This document shows positions 26,354-33,829 of a stretch of DNA of 64,000 nucleotides, one piece after another. A model generated the notes under the pieces. The model searched no databases. It was given only the letters and a program-made list of their open reading frames with translations, and was not told the origin of the DNA. The stretch covers positions 23,632-87,631 of the forward strand of contig NZ_JARANV010000019.1 of NCBI RefSeq assembly GCF_029889845.1. Reading direction: 5' to 3'. A program made the translations under genes and the position numbers. Every line of letters begins with the position of its first letter. Position 1 is the first letter of the stretch. The DNA comes from Halomonas sp. 25-S5 (GTDB taxonomy: Bacteria; Pseudomonadota; Gammaproteobacteria; Pseudomonadales; Halomonadaceae).

Positions 26354-27781
26354 ATGAACCAGCAGCACCAGGATCTGATCGACCGCGACCGCAAGGTGAC
26401 CTTCCACGCCTCCACCCACCTGCGCGACTTCGCCCACGGCGACGCGCCGGGCCGCGTGATCACCGGCGGCCAGGGTATCCACATCGTCGACAAGGATGGC
26501 CGCGAGTTCATCGACGGCTTCGCCGGCCTCTACTGCGTCAACATCGGCTATGGCCGCACCGAGGTGGCCGAGGCCATCTACGAGCAGGCCCTGAAGATGT
26601 CCTACTACCATACCTATGTGGGACACGCCAACGAGCCGCAGATCGCCCTCTCCGAGAAGATCCTCGAGCTCGCCGGCCCCGGCATGTCCAAGGTCTACTA
26701 CGGCATGTCCGGCAGTGATGCCAACGAGACCCAGCTGAAGATCGTGCGCTACTACAACAACGTGCGCGGCCTGCCGCAGAAGAAGAAGGTGATCTCGCGG
26801 ATGCGTGGCTACCACGGCTCCGGCATCGCCTCGGGCTCGCTGACCGGCCTCAAGGCGTTCCACGACCACTTCGACCTGCCCATCGACACCATCCGCCACA
26901 CCGAGGCGCCGTTCTACTACCAGCGCGCCGCCGAGCTCGAGGGCATGAGCGAGCGGGAGTTCTCGAAGCACTGCGCGACCAAGCTCGAGGAGATGATCCT
27001 CGCCGAGGGCCCGGACACCGTGGCCGCCTTCATCGGCGAGCCGGTGCTCGGCACCGGCGGCATCGTGCCGCCGCCGGAGGGCTACTGGGCCGAGATCCAG
27101 GCGGTGCTGGCCAGGTACGACGTGCTGCTGATCGCCGACGAAGTGGTGTGTGGCTTCGGGCGCATCGGCAGTGACTTCGGCAGCCACTTCTATGGCATCA
27201 AGCCCGACCTGATCACCGTGGCCAAGGGGCTGACCAGCGCCTACCAGCCGCTTTCCGGCGTGATCGTCGGCGATCGCGTGTGGCAGGTACTGGAGCAGGG
27301 CACCGGCGAGTACGGCCCGATCGGCCACGGCTGGACCTACTCCGGTCATGCCCTGGGCTGTGCCGCGGGGCTGGCCAACCTGGCGATCATCGAGCGCGAG
27401 GGGCTGACCCGCAATGCCGCCGAGACCGGCGCCTACCTGCAGCAGCAGATGCAGGCCGCCTTCGGTGATCACCCCATCGTTGGCAACGTGCGCGGCGTGG
27501 GCATGCTGGCGGCCCTGGAGTTCGCCGCCGACCCGAGCCGTCGTGGGGCCTTCGACCCGGCACTCAAGGTCGGTCCGCGCATCGCCGCGGCGGCGATGCA
27601 GGAGAACCTGATCGCCCGCGCCATGCCCCAGGGCGACATCCTGGGCTTCGCGCCACCGCTGACCACCAGCCGCGAGGAGGTCGACGAGATCGTCGACCGG
27701 GCTCGACGTGCCGTGGACGCGGTGCTCGACGAGCTGGTCCGCGAGGGGGCCGTCAAGGCAGTGGCGGACACGGTGGCCTGA
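26354..27781 (+). CDS. doeD: L-2,4-diaminobutyrate transaminase
   Basis: Class III PLP aminotransferase, 475 residues. It moves the 4-amino group of L-2,4-diaminobutyrate to give aspartate-4-semialdehyde for DoeC. Signatures are IDGFAGLYCVNIGYGRTEVA, the phosphate-binding KVYYGMSGSDANETQLK, the Asp in VLLIADEVVCGFGRIGSDFG, the PLP Lys in ITVAKGLTSAYQPLSGVIV, and GHGWTYSGHALGCAAGLAN. GAAGAGAGAACACGAG precedes the ATG. Family members also include taurine- and omega-amino-acid transaminases; the adjacent doe genes fix the role. Confidence 0.92.
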   Translation: MNQQHQDLIDRDRKVTFHASTHLRDFAHGDAPGRVITGGQGIHIVDKDGREFIDGFAGLYCVNIGYGRTEVAEAIYEQALKMSYYHTYVGHANEPQIALSEKILELAGPGMSKVYYGMSGSDANETQLKIVRYYNNVRGLPQKKKVISRMRGYHGSGIASGSLTGLKAFHDHFDLPIDTIRHTEAPFYYQRAAELEGMSEREFSKHCATKLEEMILAEGPDTVAAFIGEPVLGTGGIVPPPEGYWAEIQAVLARYDVLLIADEVVCGFGRIGSDFGSHFYGIKPDLITVAKGLTSAYQPLSGVIVGDRVWQVLEQGTGEYGPIGHGWTYSGHALGCAAGLANLAIIEREGLTRNAAETGAYLQQQMQAAFGDHPIVGNVRGVGMLAALEFAADPSRRGAFDPALKVGPRIAAAAMQENLIARAMPQGDILGFAPPLTTSREEVDEIVDRARRAVDAVLDELVREGAVKAVADTVA

Positions 27782-27823
27782 CGGTTTGCCCGACTCGGCC
27801 CTTCGGGAGGCCGTAACCCCTGA

Positions 27824-27853
27824 GCGTCGCCGCGGGCCTTCCCGCGGCGACGC
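27824..27853 (+). terminator. Very stable hairpin between doeD and eutB
   Basis: Thirteen-base arms (27824-27836, GCGTCGCCGCGGG, and 27841-27853) form a perfect stem with a CCTT loop. The T-run is absent (CGTTGG), so it may be a weak terminator or mRNA-stabilising structure that lowers eutB expression relative to doeCD. Confidence 0.5.
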
Positions 27854-27872
27854 CGTTGGCGTGGAGGAGAGG

Positions 27873-28865
27873 ATGCACGATCACGGTGTCTCCCTGGAGG
27901 CGCTCTATCAGGCGCGCCGGCGCATCGCCGGCGAGGTGGTGCGCACGCCACTGGTGCGTTCGGCGGCGCTCTCGGCGCGCTTCGATGCCGAGATCCGGCT
28001 CAAGCTCGAGACCTGCCAGCCCACCGGCGCCTTCAAGCTGCGTGGCGCGGTCAACATGCTCGCCGCCTTGATCGAGGGCCGCGGCCGCGAGGCACTGGCG
28101 GCTGGGGTGGTGACGGCCTCCACCGGCAACCACGGCCGGGCGGTGGCGCACGCCGCCGCGCGCCTGGGCGTGCCGGCGGTGATCTGCCTGTCGCGGCTGG
28201 TGCCGGCCAACAAGGTGGCCGCCATCGAGGCGCTGGGTGCCGAGGCAAGGCGTGTCGGCGCCAGTCAGGACGCGGCCTTCGAGGAGGTCGAGCGGCTGGT
28301 GAACGAGCGGGGCATGACCCTGATCCCGCCCTTCGACGATCCCCTCGTCGCGGCGGGGCAGGGCACCATCGGCCTGGAGCTGATGGAGGAGTGCCCGGAC
28401 CTGGACAGGGTCATCATCGGGCTCTCCGGCGGCGGCCTGCTGGGCGGTATCGGCGCGGCCGTCAAGGCGATTCGCCCCGCCTGCCGGGTCACCGGGGTGA
28501 GCCTGTCCCGTGGCGCGGCCATGTGGGAGAGCCTGAAGGCCGGCCATCCCGTGGCGGTGGAGGAGGTCGAGAGTCTGGGCGACTCCCTGGGCGGCGGCAT
28601 CGGGCGCGACAACCGCTGCACCCTCAGCCTGGTGCGCGAGGTGATGGACGACCATCTCCAGGTCTCCGAGCGCGCCATCGCCGCGGCCATGGTCGATATC
28701 CTCGAGGACGAGAAACGGCTGGTGGAAGGCGCCGCCGCCGTGGGGCTGGCGGCCATCGCCGAGCATGGCCTGGACGTGCGCGGCCAGCGCGTGGCCCTGA
28801 TCCTCTCTGGCAACGCGGTCTCGCTTTCGACCCTTGATCGGGCACGTGTCCTGGCCGGACGCTAA
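27873..28865 (+). CDS. eutB: Hydroxyectoine utilization dehydratase EutB (threonine-dehydratase-like)
   Basis: PLP fold-type II dehydratase, 330 residues, the family that with EutC converts hydroxyectoine to ectoine. The PLP Lys lies in CQPTGAFKLRGAVNML, the substrate loop in VTASTGNHGRAVAHAAA, and the phosphate loop in IIGLSGGGLLGGIGAAV; the C-terminus is VALILSGNAVSLSTL. GGAGGAGAGG precedes the ATG at 27873. By sequence alone it could be a threonine/serine dehydratase. The downstream eutC remnant and the adjacent doe genes favour EutB. Confidence 0.85.
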   Translation: MHDHGVSLEALYQARRRIAGEVVRTPLVRSAALSARFDAEIRLKLETCQPTGAFKLRGAVNMLAALIEGRGREALAAGVVTASTGNHGRAVAHAAARLGVPAVICLSRLVPANKVAAIEALGAEARRVGASQDAAFEEVERLVNERGMTLIPPFDDPLVAAGQGTIGLELMEECPDLDRVIIGLSGGGLLGGIGAAVKAIRPACRVTGVSLSRGAAMWESLKAGHPVAVEEVESLGDSLGGGIGRDNRCTLSLVREVMDDHLQVSERAIAAAMVDILEDEKRLVEGAAAVGLAAIAEHGLDVRGQRVALILSGNAVSLSTLDRARVLAGR

Positions 28866-28868
28866 GCG

Positions 28869-29018
28869 TCGAGCCTCAACGGCCTGATGCTGGTCCTCTC
28901 CGCCAGGACCGGGCGGGTGGAGGCCGTGCTCTTCGACGAGGGCTATCTCACCCAGGTGCGCACGGAACTGGCCGGCGCCATTGTCGGCTTTGCCTTATCG
29001 CGGCTGGCGGGCGACTGA
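28869..29018 (+). pseudogene. eutC: eutC remnant (ornithine-cyclodeaminase family)
   Basis: Immediately after the eutB stop, a reading frame without its own start runs 49 codons to TGA. It encodes SSLNGLMLVLSARTGRVEAV, then LFDEGYLTQVRTELAGAIVG. This matches the segment near residues 80-120 of EutC/ornithine cyclodeaminase proteins (GLMLLFDAETGRPLALLD..YLTALRT). The N-terminal third, the NAD-binding domain and the C-terminus are missing, so this is an internal fragment left after deletion. Hydroxyectoine conversion would then lack EutC unless another copy exists elsewhere. Confidence 0.75.
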
Positions 29019-29032
29019 TAGACCGGCTGGTT

Positions 29033-29061
29033 GTCCTGTTGCTTATGCCGCGCAGCAGGAC
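29033..29061. other. Inverted repeat after the eutC remnant
   Basis: GTCCTGTTGC (29033-29042) and GCAGCAGGAC (29052-29061) pair with one G-T/mismatch position and a 9-nt loop. There is no T-run. It may be the old terminator of eutBC. The rest of the gap to 29237 shows a TTGACA at 29068 but no convincing -10 element. Confidence 0.35.
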
Positions 29062-29237
29062 AGTTGCTTGACATCCGTGGTGAAGGTGACTTCTCCACAG
29101 CGCTCTGTGTCTCGCCTGGGGCAGTGGAAAAGCGTGATCATGGAAAGGAATTCCCGACCGATATCGACAGAAGCATTAGGCACAGTGCGTCCTTTATCGG
29201 GGCACCGTCTAACTCGGACCAGAAATAGGAGGGGAAG

Positions 29238-30128
29238 ATGAATTGTACCAGGACATTGCTGCGAAGCCTGATGCACTTTGCCGCCATGGTCGAGGCGAGG
29301 GATCCGTATACGGGTGGTCATCTCTGGCGAGTTTCGCAGTTTGCTCACCTGCTGGCCGCCGAGGCCGATTTCGACGATCAACAGCAGGCCAGGATAGCAT
29401 TGGGTGGGTTCTTGCATGACTTGGGCAAGATCGGCGTGCCCGACGGTATCCTGAACAAGGCCGGGCCATTGAATGAAGAGGAGTTCGCCATCATCAAGAC
29501 CCACCCGGAGATCGGCCATCGTCTGCTGAGCCAGCACCCTTTGGCGCCGTTGGTCGATCTAGCGGTCCATGCCCACCATGAGCGTCCCGATGGATCCGGC
29601 TATCCGCAAGGACTCAAGGGCGAGGCGATTCCCCTGGTGGCACGTGTCGTGGGGATCGCGGATGCTTTCGATGCTATGACCAGCATGCGCTCCTATCGTG
29701 CCGGCATGCCTATCGCACAGGCCCTGGAGGTGATCCGCGATAATCTCGGGACTCAGTTCGACGCGAGGCTGGGCGAGCATTTCCTGGCGCTGGGCGAGGC
29801 GAGCTATCTCGAGCACGTAGTCGGCCACAGCGAACCGGGTATTCCCTTGCAGACATGCCCCGAGTGCGGGCCGATCATTGTCGTGATGTCTCGCCATGGG
29901 CATGGCGACCTGTTGTATTGCCCGCTGTGTGCCGCCGAGTTGGCGCTGCAACGCGACGACGGGAAACTGAGCATGACGCCAACCGGGCACCGGGGAACTC
30001 CTTCGCAGTTGGCGCCGGAGGTCGATGGTGATTTGATCGCGCGGCTGGTCCAGACGGCGGAGCGGCTCTTGTCGACGCCTCTACGTGCGGGACTGCTGTC
30101 ACGTCTCCGCACAAGGTTTGCGTTCTAG
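29238..30128 (+). CDS. HD-GYP domain phosphodiesterase with C-terminal zinc ribbon
   Basis: Predicted cyclic-di-GMP phosphodiesterase, 296 residues, cytosolic with no membrane segment. HD-GYP signatures are MVEARDPYTGGHLWRVSQFA, the HD pair in LGGFLHDLGKIGVPDGILNK, KTHPEIGHRLL, HHERPDGSGYPQGLKG, and ARVVGIADAFDAMTS. After the HD domain (about residue 195) is a two-CxxC knuckle, TCPECGPIIVV then LYCPLCAAEL, a zinc-ribbon-like module unusual for this family. AGGAGGGGAAG precedes the ATG. It stands alone between the eutC remnant and an insertion-sequence remnant. Codon use is slightly less GC-rich than the neighbouring doe genes. Confidence 0.85.
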   Translation: MNCTRTLLRSLMHFAAMVEARDPYTGGHLWRVSQFAHLLAAEADFDDQQQARIALGGFLHDLGKIGVPDGILNKAGPLNEEEFAIIKTHPEIGHRLLSQHPLAPLVDLAVHAHHERPDGSGYPQGLKGEAIPLVARVVGIADAFDAMTSMRSYRAGMPIAQALEVIRDNLGTQFDARLGEHFLALGEASYLEHVVGHSEPGIPLQTCPECGPIIVVMSRHGHGDLLYCPLCAAELALQRDDGKLSMTPTGHRGTPSQLAPEVDGDLIARLVQTAERLLSTPLRAGLLSRLRTRFAF

Positions 30129-30231
30129 CCCGTCGCCCGGCAGAGTCGAGGCTGCGTTCGCCTAACCTGGTGCCTCTTTGCATCGGCATGTGTGCCAGGG
30201 TGAGATACATCCTGTCATCGTCATGTCCCTA

Positions 30232-30430
30232 GCCAATCTGCAGTTCTGCCTTCATCGAGTCCCGGGAGGAAGCAAAGGCGGAGCCGACCAGGTAGGCCAC
30301 CGTCAACGGACACACGCGACCTACGAACATCATGGCCTTGAGGTCATAGCGCCGATTGAAGCGATACTCGAATCGGCCAGGTAGCGCGGGGCATGCTGTC
30401 CGCGGATGGCATGGTACGTGCCATGACGTC
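30232..30430 (-). pseudogene. Remnant of an IS1595-like transposase C-terminus
   Basis: On the minus strand one frame reads HGTYHAIRGQHAPRYLA (about 30425-30374). After a one-base shift the next frame reads FEYRFNRRYDLKAM (about 30372-30331). Joined as RYLA-EFEYRFNRR this is the well-conserved end of IS1595/ISXO2-type transposases. Downstream sequence is out of frame and decayed. No inverted terminal repeats or catalytic domain were found, so only a fragment remains. It occupies most of the 435-bp gap between the HD-GYP gene and the dehalogenase gene. Confidence 0.65.
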
Positions 30431-30563
30431 ACTCCTATGCTGGATATAACCTCAGTATGGGGCAGGCTGGCGGGATGGTGGCTGGTCATGCCTCTCTTGA
30501 GTCCTCACCCACCAGGCGTCATGCTGCTGGCATCTGACTAATTTGATCCAAGGAGTTGAGAGG

Positions 30564-31247
30564 ATGGCAACGGTACTGGCCTTCGATGTCTACGGAACCC
30601 TGATCGACACCCATGGCGTGGTCGCGGAACTCGAGCAGCGCCTCGCCGGGCAGGACCGTTCGGACCTGGCCCCGGAATTCTCGCGGCGCTGGCGCGACAA
30701 GCAGCTGGAGTACAGCTTCCGCCGCGGCCTGATGGGAGCCTACGTGGATTTTTCCCACTGCACGCGCGAGGCGCTGGAGTTCACCGACCGCGCCCTGCAG
30801 ACGCGCTTCTCGGAGACCGACAAGGAGCACCTGATGGGCGTCTACGCCCGGCTGCCGGCCTTTCCCGAGGCCTCGGCGGCGCTGGATCGCCTCGCCGAGG
30901 CGGGGATCCGCTGCGTAGCCTTCTCCAACGGCAGCCGTGAGGCGGTCGAGGGGCTGCTGGTGCAGGCCGGGATCCGCGCGCGCTTCGAGACGGTGGTCAG
31001 CGTCGATGAGGTCAAGCGCTTCAAGCCCGACCCGGCGGTCTACGCCCACCTGCGCTACCGGCTGGAGAGCGAGCCGGGCGATACCTGGCTGATCTCCAGC
31101 AACGCCTTCGACGTGATCGGCGCCCGCCACGCCGGCCTGCATGCCGCCTGGGTGCGGCGCAGCCCGGATGCCCCCTTCGATCCCTGGGGCATCGATCCGG
31201 ACCTCACCGTGCCCGACCTCGACGCCCTGGCCGAACGGCTGAGCTAG
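30564..31247 (+). CDS. Haloacid dehalogenase type II (HAD hydrolase)
   Basis: HAD-superfamily hydrolase, 227 residues, of the (S)-2-haloacid dehalogenase type. The nucleophile Asp8 is in VLAFDVYGTLIDTHG, motif II Ser/Asn in CVAFSNGSREAVEGL, Lys in SVDEVKRFKPDPAVYAH, and the motif IV segment is WLISSNAFDVIGARHAGLHA. These are characteristic of L-DEX enzymes, which hydrolyse 2-haloacids. The start at 30564 has AGGAG 13 nt upstream and a nearer AGAGG. Actual substrate is uncertain. Confidence 0.85.
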   Translation: MATVLAFDVYGTLIDTHGVVAELEQRLAGQDRSDLAPEFSRRWRDKQLEYSFRRGLMGAYVDFSHCTREALEFTDRALQTRFSETDKEHLMGVYARLPAFPEASAALDRLAEAGIRCVAFSNGSREAVEGLLVQAGIRARFETVVSVDEVKRFKPDPAVYAHLRYRLESEPGDTWLISSNAFDVIGARHAGLHAAWVRRSPDAPFDPWGIDPDLTVPDLDALAERLS

Positions 31248-31260
31248 CAACGACAAGACG

Positions 31261-31286
31261 ACGCCCCGCGGTCGGCCGCGGGGCGT
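31261..31286. terminator. Bidirectional hairpin between dehalogenase and rhodanese genes
   Basis: Perfect 11-bp arms (31261-31271, ACGCCCCGCGG, and 31276-31286) surround a TCGG loop between two convergent genes. The T-runs are poor on both strands, but position and stability support termination. Confidence 0.65.
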
Positions 31287-31312
31287 TGTGGTAGGGGCTT
31301 CAGGCGGCAAGA

Positions 31313-32272
31313 CTACTCGGCCAGCTCGCCGACGCTGACGGTGCCCCGGTCGGCCAGCTGCACCAGGTGATCGTCGTCACGGGTCCAGGCGGCCATGGAG
31401 CCGTCGTACATGGTGACGTTCTCCAGCCCACCGATTTCGCTGAGCTGGAACCAGCCGCTGGCGGCCCAGTGGCCGGTGTTGCAGAAGGCCACGGTGGGTG
31501 CCTCGTGGTCTAGGCCGAGTTCGTCGATGCGGGCCTTCAGCGATTCTGGCTGCAGGTAGTAGGCCCCGTCGTGCTCCTCGATGCTGCCATCATGGGGCAG
31601 GTTCACCGAGCCGGGGATGGTGCCCGGCACGCGGGCGGCGGGTGACTGGGTCTCGCCCCTGTAGAAGGCCGGCGGCCGGGCATCCACCAGCGTCGTCTCG
31701 TCGGCGTCACGTGCCGCTTCCACCTCCTCGGTGGTGGCCAGCAGCCGCTCCTGCAGCGTGGCCGAGAAATCGACCGCCTCGGGGTCGCTCGCCGTGCCGC
31801 TGGTGACCTCGAAGCCCTGCTGGTCCCAGCCGGCGAAGCCACCGTTGAGGATCGTCACTTCATCGTGCCCCAGCGCCTTGAAGGTCCAGTAGATGCGGGC
31901 GGCACTGCCGAAGTCGGTGGGGCCGGTGCCGGCCGGGACGACGACCACGGTGTCATTGTTGTCGATGCCCAGGCCACCGATGAGTTCCTCGAGGTCATCC
32001 ACCGCGGGCATCAGGCCGGCGACGCCGTCGCGGTCCTCGCGCCAGCCGGCATTGGTATAGCTGCTGTAACGGCTGCCGGGGATGCGAGCCGCCTCGAAGC
32101 TCGCCCGGTCGCCGCCGTCATCGATGGCGGAGCGGACGTCAAGTACTACCAGGTCGTCGCTGCCCAACTGCTGGTCGAGCCACTCGGCCTCGACCAGCGG
32201 AGCGGGGTGCAGGGCATGGGCCGGACCAGCCAGGACCAGGGTGCCGGCGGCCATTAACAGGGTACGTTTCAT
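31313..32272 (-). CDS. Periplasmic sulfurtransferase with two rhodanese domains
   Basis: Thiosulfate/3-mercaptopyruvate sulfurtransferase-like protein, 319 residues. The signal peptide is MKRTLLMAAGTLVLAGPAHA. The N-terminal rhodanese domain (VEAEWLDQQLGSDDLVVLDV) is inactive. The C-terminal domain has TLVDARPPAFYRGETQSPAA, GTIPGSVNLPHDG and the active-site loop VAFCNTGHWAASGWFQL with the catalytic Cys. It resembles SseA/YnjE-type enzymes but is exported. The start has no overlap with neighbours; its partner is not evident. Confidence 0.88.
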   Translation of the reverse strand: MKRTLLMAAGTLVLAGPAHALHPAPLVEAEWLDQQLGSDDLVVLDVRSAIDDGGDRASFEAARIPGSRYSSYTNAGWREDRDGVAGLMPAVDDLEELIGGLGIDNNDTVVVVPAGTGPTDFGSAARIYWTFKALGHDEVTILNGGFAGWDQQGFEVTSGTASDPEAVDFSATLQERLLATTEEVEAARDADETTLVDARPPAFYRGETQSPAARVPGTIPGSVNLPHDGSIEEHDGAYYLQPESLKARIDELGLDHEAPTVAFCNTGHWAASGWFQLSEIGGLENVTMYDGSMAAWTRDDDHLVQLADRGTVSVGELAE

Positions 32273-32377
32273 GGGGCGTCCTCCATCATCAGGGATGACA
32301 CGATGCTAGGCGTGCCCTTCCGGCAGGGCAATCTGGTGGCAAGAACCCTTTCTGACGAAATTATTCCATTGGTGCAT

Positions 32378-32407
32378 AAAAAAACGGCGCCGTTATCTCC
32401 GGCGCCG
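32378..32407 (-). terminator. Intrinsic terminator after the AhpD-like gene
   Basis: CGGCGCCG (32385-32392) and CGGCGCCG (32400-32407) pair around a 7-nt loop. On the minus strand seven T residues follow (complement of the A-run at 32378-32384). It ends 19 bp after the stop of the carboxymuconolactone-decarboxylase-family gene. Confidence 0.88.
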
Positions 32408-32425
32408 ATGTGAGGGGGAATACGC

Positions 32426-32995
32426 TCAGCCCTTCCAGGCATGGCCGGCGAAGGCCTCGTCGAGTTCCGGGTGGTTGACGTGGTTGGCATAGTTGGAGAG
32501 CGTCTTGACCGCCAGGGCCAGCACGATCTGCAGCACCTGCTGCTCCTCGAAGCCGGCATCCAGGAACGCCTTGACGTCTGCCTCGCCGGGCATGCCCCGG
32601 GTCTCGAACATGACCCGGGTGAACTCGGCGAGGGCCGCCAGGCGTTCGTCCGGAATCGGCTGGCCGTTGCGGATCGCTTCCAGCACGTCGGCAGGGACCT
32701 GGGACATCTTGTCGGCCAGCATGCTGTGGGCGGACATGCAGTAGCCGCAGCCGTTGAGGCGGCTGATGGTCAGGAAGACCACCTCCTGCTCGGGCGGTGC
32801 GAAGCCTGAGTCATTGCGGAACAGATCATAGCCGTGCAGGTAGGTGTCCAGCACGCCCGGTGCCTTGGCCATGCCCTCATACATGTTGGGCACGAAGCCC
32901 AGCTTGGCGTTGGCCTGCTCGAGCAGCGGCTTCGCCTTGGCATCGGCGTTGTCGAGGGTCTGGGGGGGAAGTTGCATCTGATAGTCGGCGGACAT
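32426..32995 (-). CDS. Carboxymuconolactone decarboxylase / AhpD-like peroxidase-family protein
   Basis: All-helical protein of 189 residues with the AhpD core: VFLTISRLNGCGYCMSAHSM, which contains the redox CxxC followed by a His. Such proteins act as alkylhydroperoxidases. The opening KLGFVPNMYEGMAKAPGVL and the C-terminal ALAVKTLSNYANHVNHPELD are typical of the uncharacterised-peroxidase subgroup. AAGGAGG precedes the ATG at 32995. It lies 86 bp after the tetR gene on the same strand, with a repeated operator between them, so it is the likely regulated target. Confidence 0.88.
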   Translation of the reverse strand: MSADYQMQLPPQTLDNADAKAKPLLEQANAKLGFVPNMYEGMAKAPGVLDTYLHGYDLFRNDSGFAPPEQEVVFLTISRLNGCGYCMSAHSMLADKMSQVPADVLEAIRNGQPIPDERLAALAEFTRVMFETRGMPGEADVKAFLDAGFEEQQVLQIVLALAVKTLSNYANHVNHPELDEAFAGHAWKG

Positions 32996-33043
32996 GGTAT
33001 GTGCCTCCTTCGTGGTCGTGGGTGCTGCCATTGCGCCATTTAT

Positions 33044-33057
33044 GGATCGATCGTTCC
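33044..33057. promoter_or_regulatory. TetR operator copy between tetR and the AhpD-like gene
   Basis: GGATCGATCGTTCC is a near-perfect palindrome (GGAWCGATCGWTCC). It lies 49 bp before the start of the AhpD-like gene. The same core ATCGATCGTTCCA lies 14 bp upstream of the tetR start. Confidence 0.6.
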
Positions 33058-33081
33058 ACAAATGGCGAGAAAAAGTAGTCA

Positions 33082-33672
33082 TCAGCGTCGCAGGGCGTCC
33101 AGGAGCAGTTCTACCGCCTGTCCGGCCTGCTCGGTGTCCGCCCCGCTCTTCAAGAGGGTCCTGAGCCCGGCCATGCTCATCGTCAGGTAGCTGGCCAGAG
33201 CTGCTGCATCCCGTTCCGGGGCGATGTCACCCTCCACCTGGCCCCGCATCACTGCCTGCTGGAAGAGTGCCGTGATGGCGGCGATGCTCTGGCGGGCATG
33301 CTGCGAGGGCAGACCATCGTGCTGGCCCAGCTCGCTGGCGGAGTTGAAGATCAGGCAGCCTAGGGCAGCGCGATCACTGCCGGCTTCCTGTGCCGTCTCG
33401 CGGAACAGGGCCGCCAGGAAGGCCATGGCCGAAGATGCCGCCTCAAGGCGGCGACCCAGACTGCCCACCAGGGACTCACGGTAGCGCCTCAGGGATTCGA
33501 GGAACAGCTGTTCCTTGTTGCCGAAGGCCTGATAGAGGCTGCTGCGAGATAGGCGCATGGCCTCCAGCAGGTCCCGGGTCGAGGCGCTCTCGTAGCCTCG
33601 TGCCCAGAAGACCTGCATGGCGGCGTTGGCAGCCTCGTCCGGGCTGAATGCGATGGGGCGTCCTCGTGTCAT
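33082..33672 (-). CDS. TetR-family transcriptional regulator
   Basis: Repressor of 196 residues. The HTH region reads MQVFWARGYESASTRDLLEA, then MRLSRSSLYQAFGNKEQLFL, close to the YxaF/LmrA-type group. The C-terminal domain contains RAALGCLIFNSASELGQHD as in TetR_C regulators of this type. The start at 33672 begins MTRGRPIAFSPDEA, the standard opening of such proteins; longer in-frame starts were rejected. The ribosome site is weak. Two copies of a palindromic operator flank the gene, indicating autoregulation and control of the AhpD-like gene. Confidence 0.85.
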   Translation of the reverse strand: MTRGRPIAFSPDEAANAAMQVFWARGYESASTRDLLEAMRLSRSSLYQAFGNKEQLFLESLRRYRESLVGSLGRRLEAASSAMAFLAALFRETAQEAGSDRAALGCLIFNSASELGQHDGLPSQHARQSIAAITALFQQAVMRGQVEGDIAPERDAAALASYLTMSMAGLRTLLKSGADTEQAGQAVELLLDALRR

Positions 33673-33685
33673 GTCAGCCAATTTA

Positions 33686-33699
33686 GTATCGATCGTTCC
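33686..33699. promoter_or_regulatory. TetR operator copy upstream of tetR
   Basis: GTATCGATCGTTCC shares the 12-base core ATCGATCGTTCC with the site at 33044-33057 and lies 14 bp before the start codon. Two identical cores in the two promoters of one regulator unit are strong evidence for a cognate operator. Confidence 0.6.
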
Positions 33700-33829
33700 A
33701 TAATTCAAGGGGCGACAGATCTCACTCCACTTGCTATCGCTGTAAGGAGCGAGTCGCGGCGTCGACAAAGCAACCAGATACCATAATCAACAGTCGCACG
33801 ATTACCATGGCCGACAGGAGATCCCGAGC

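Noticed and set aside
33082..33768. Longer TetR protein from an upstream start
   Set aside because: The extra 32 residues cover the palindromic operator and do not match the family; MTRGRPIAF is the usual opening.
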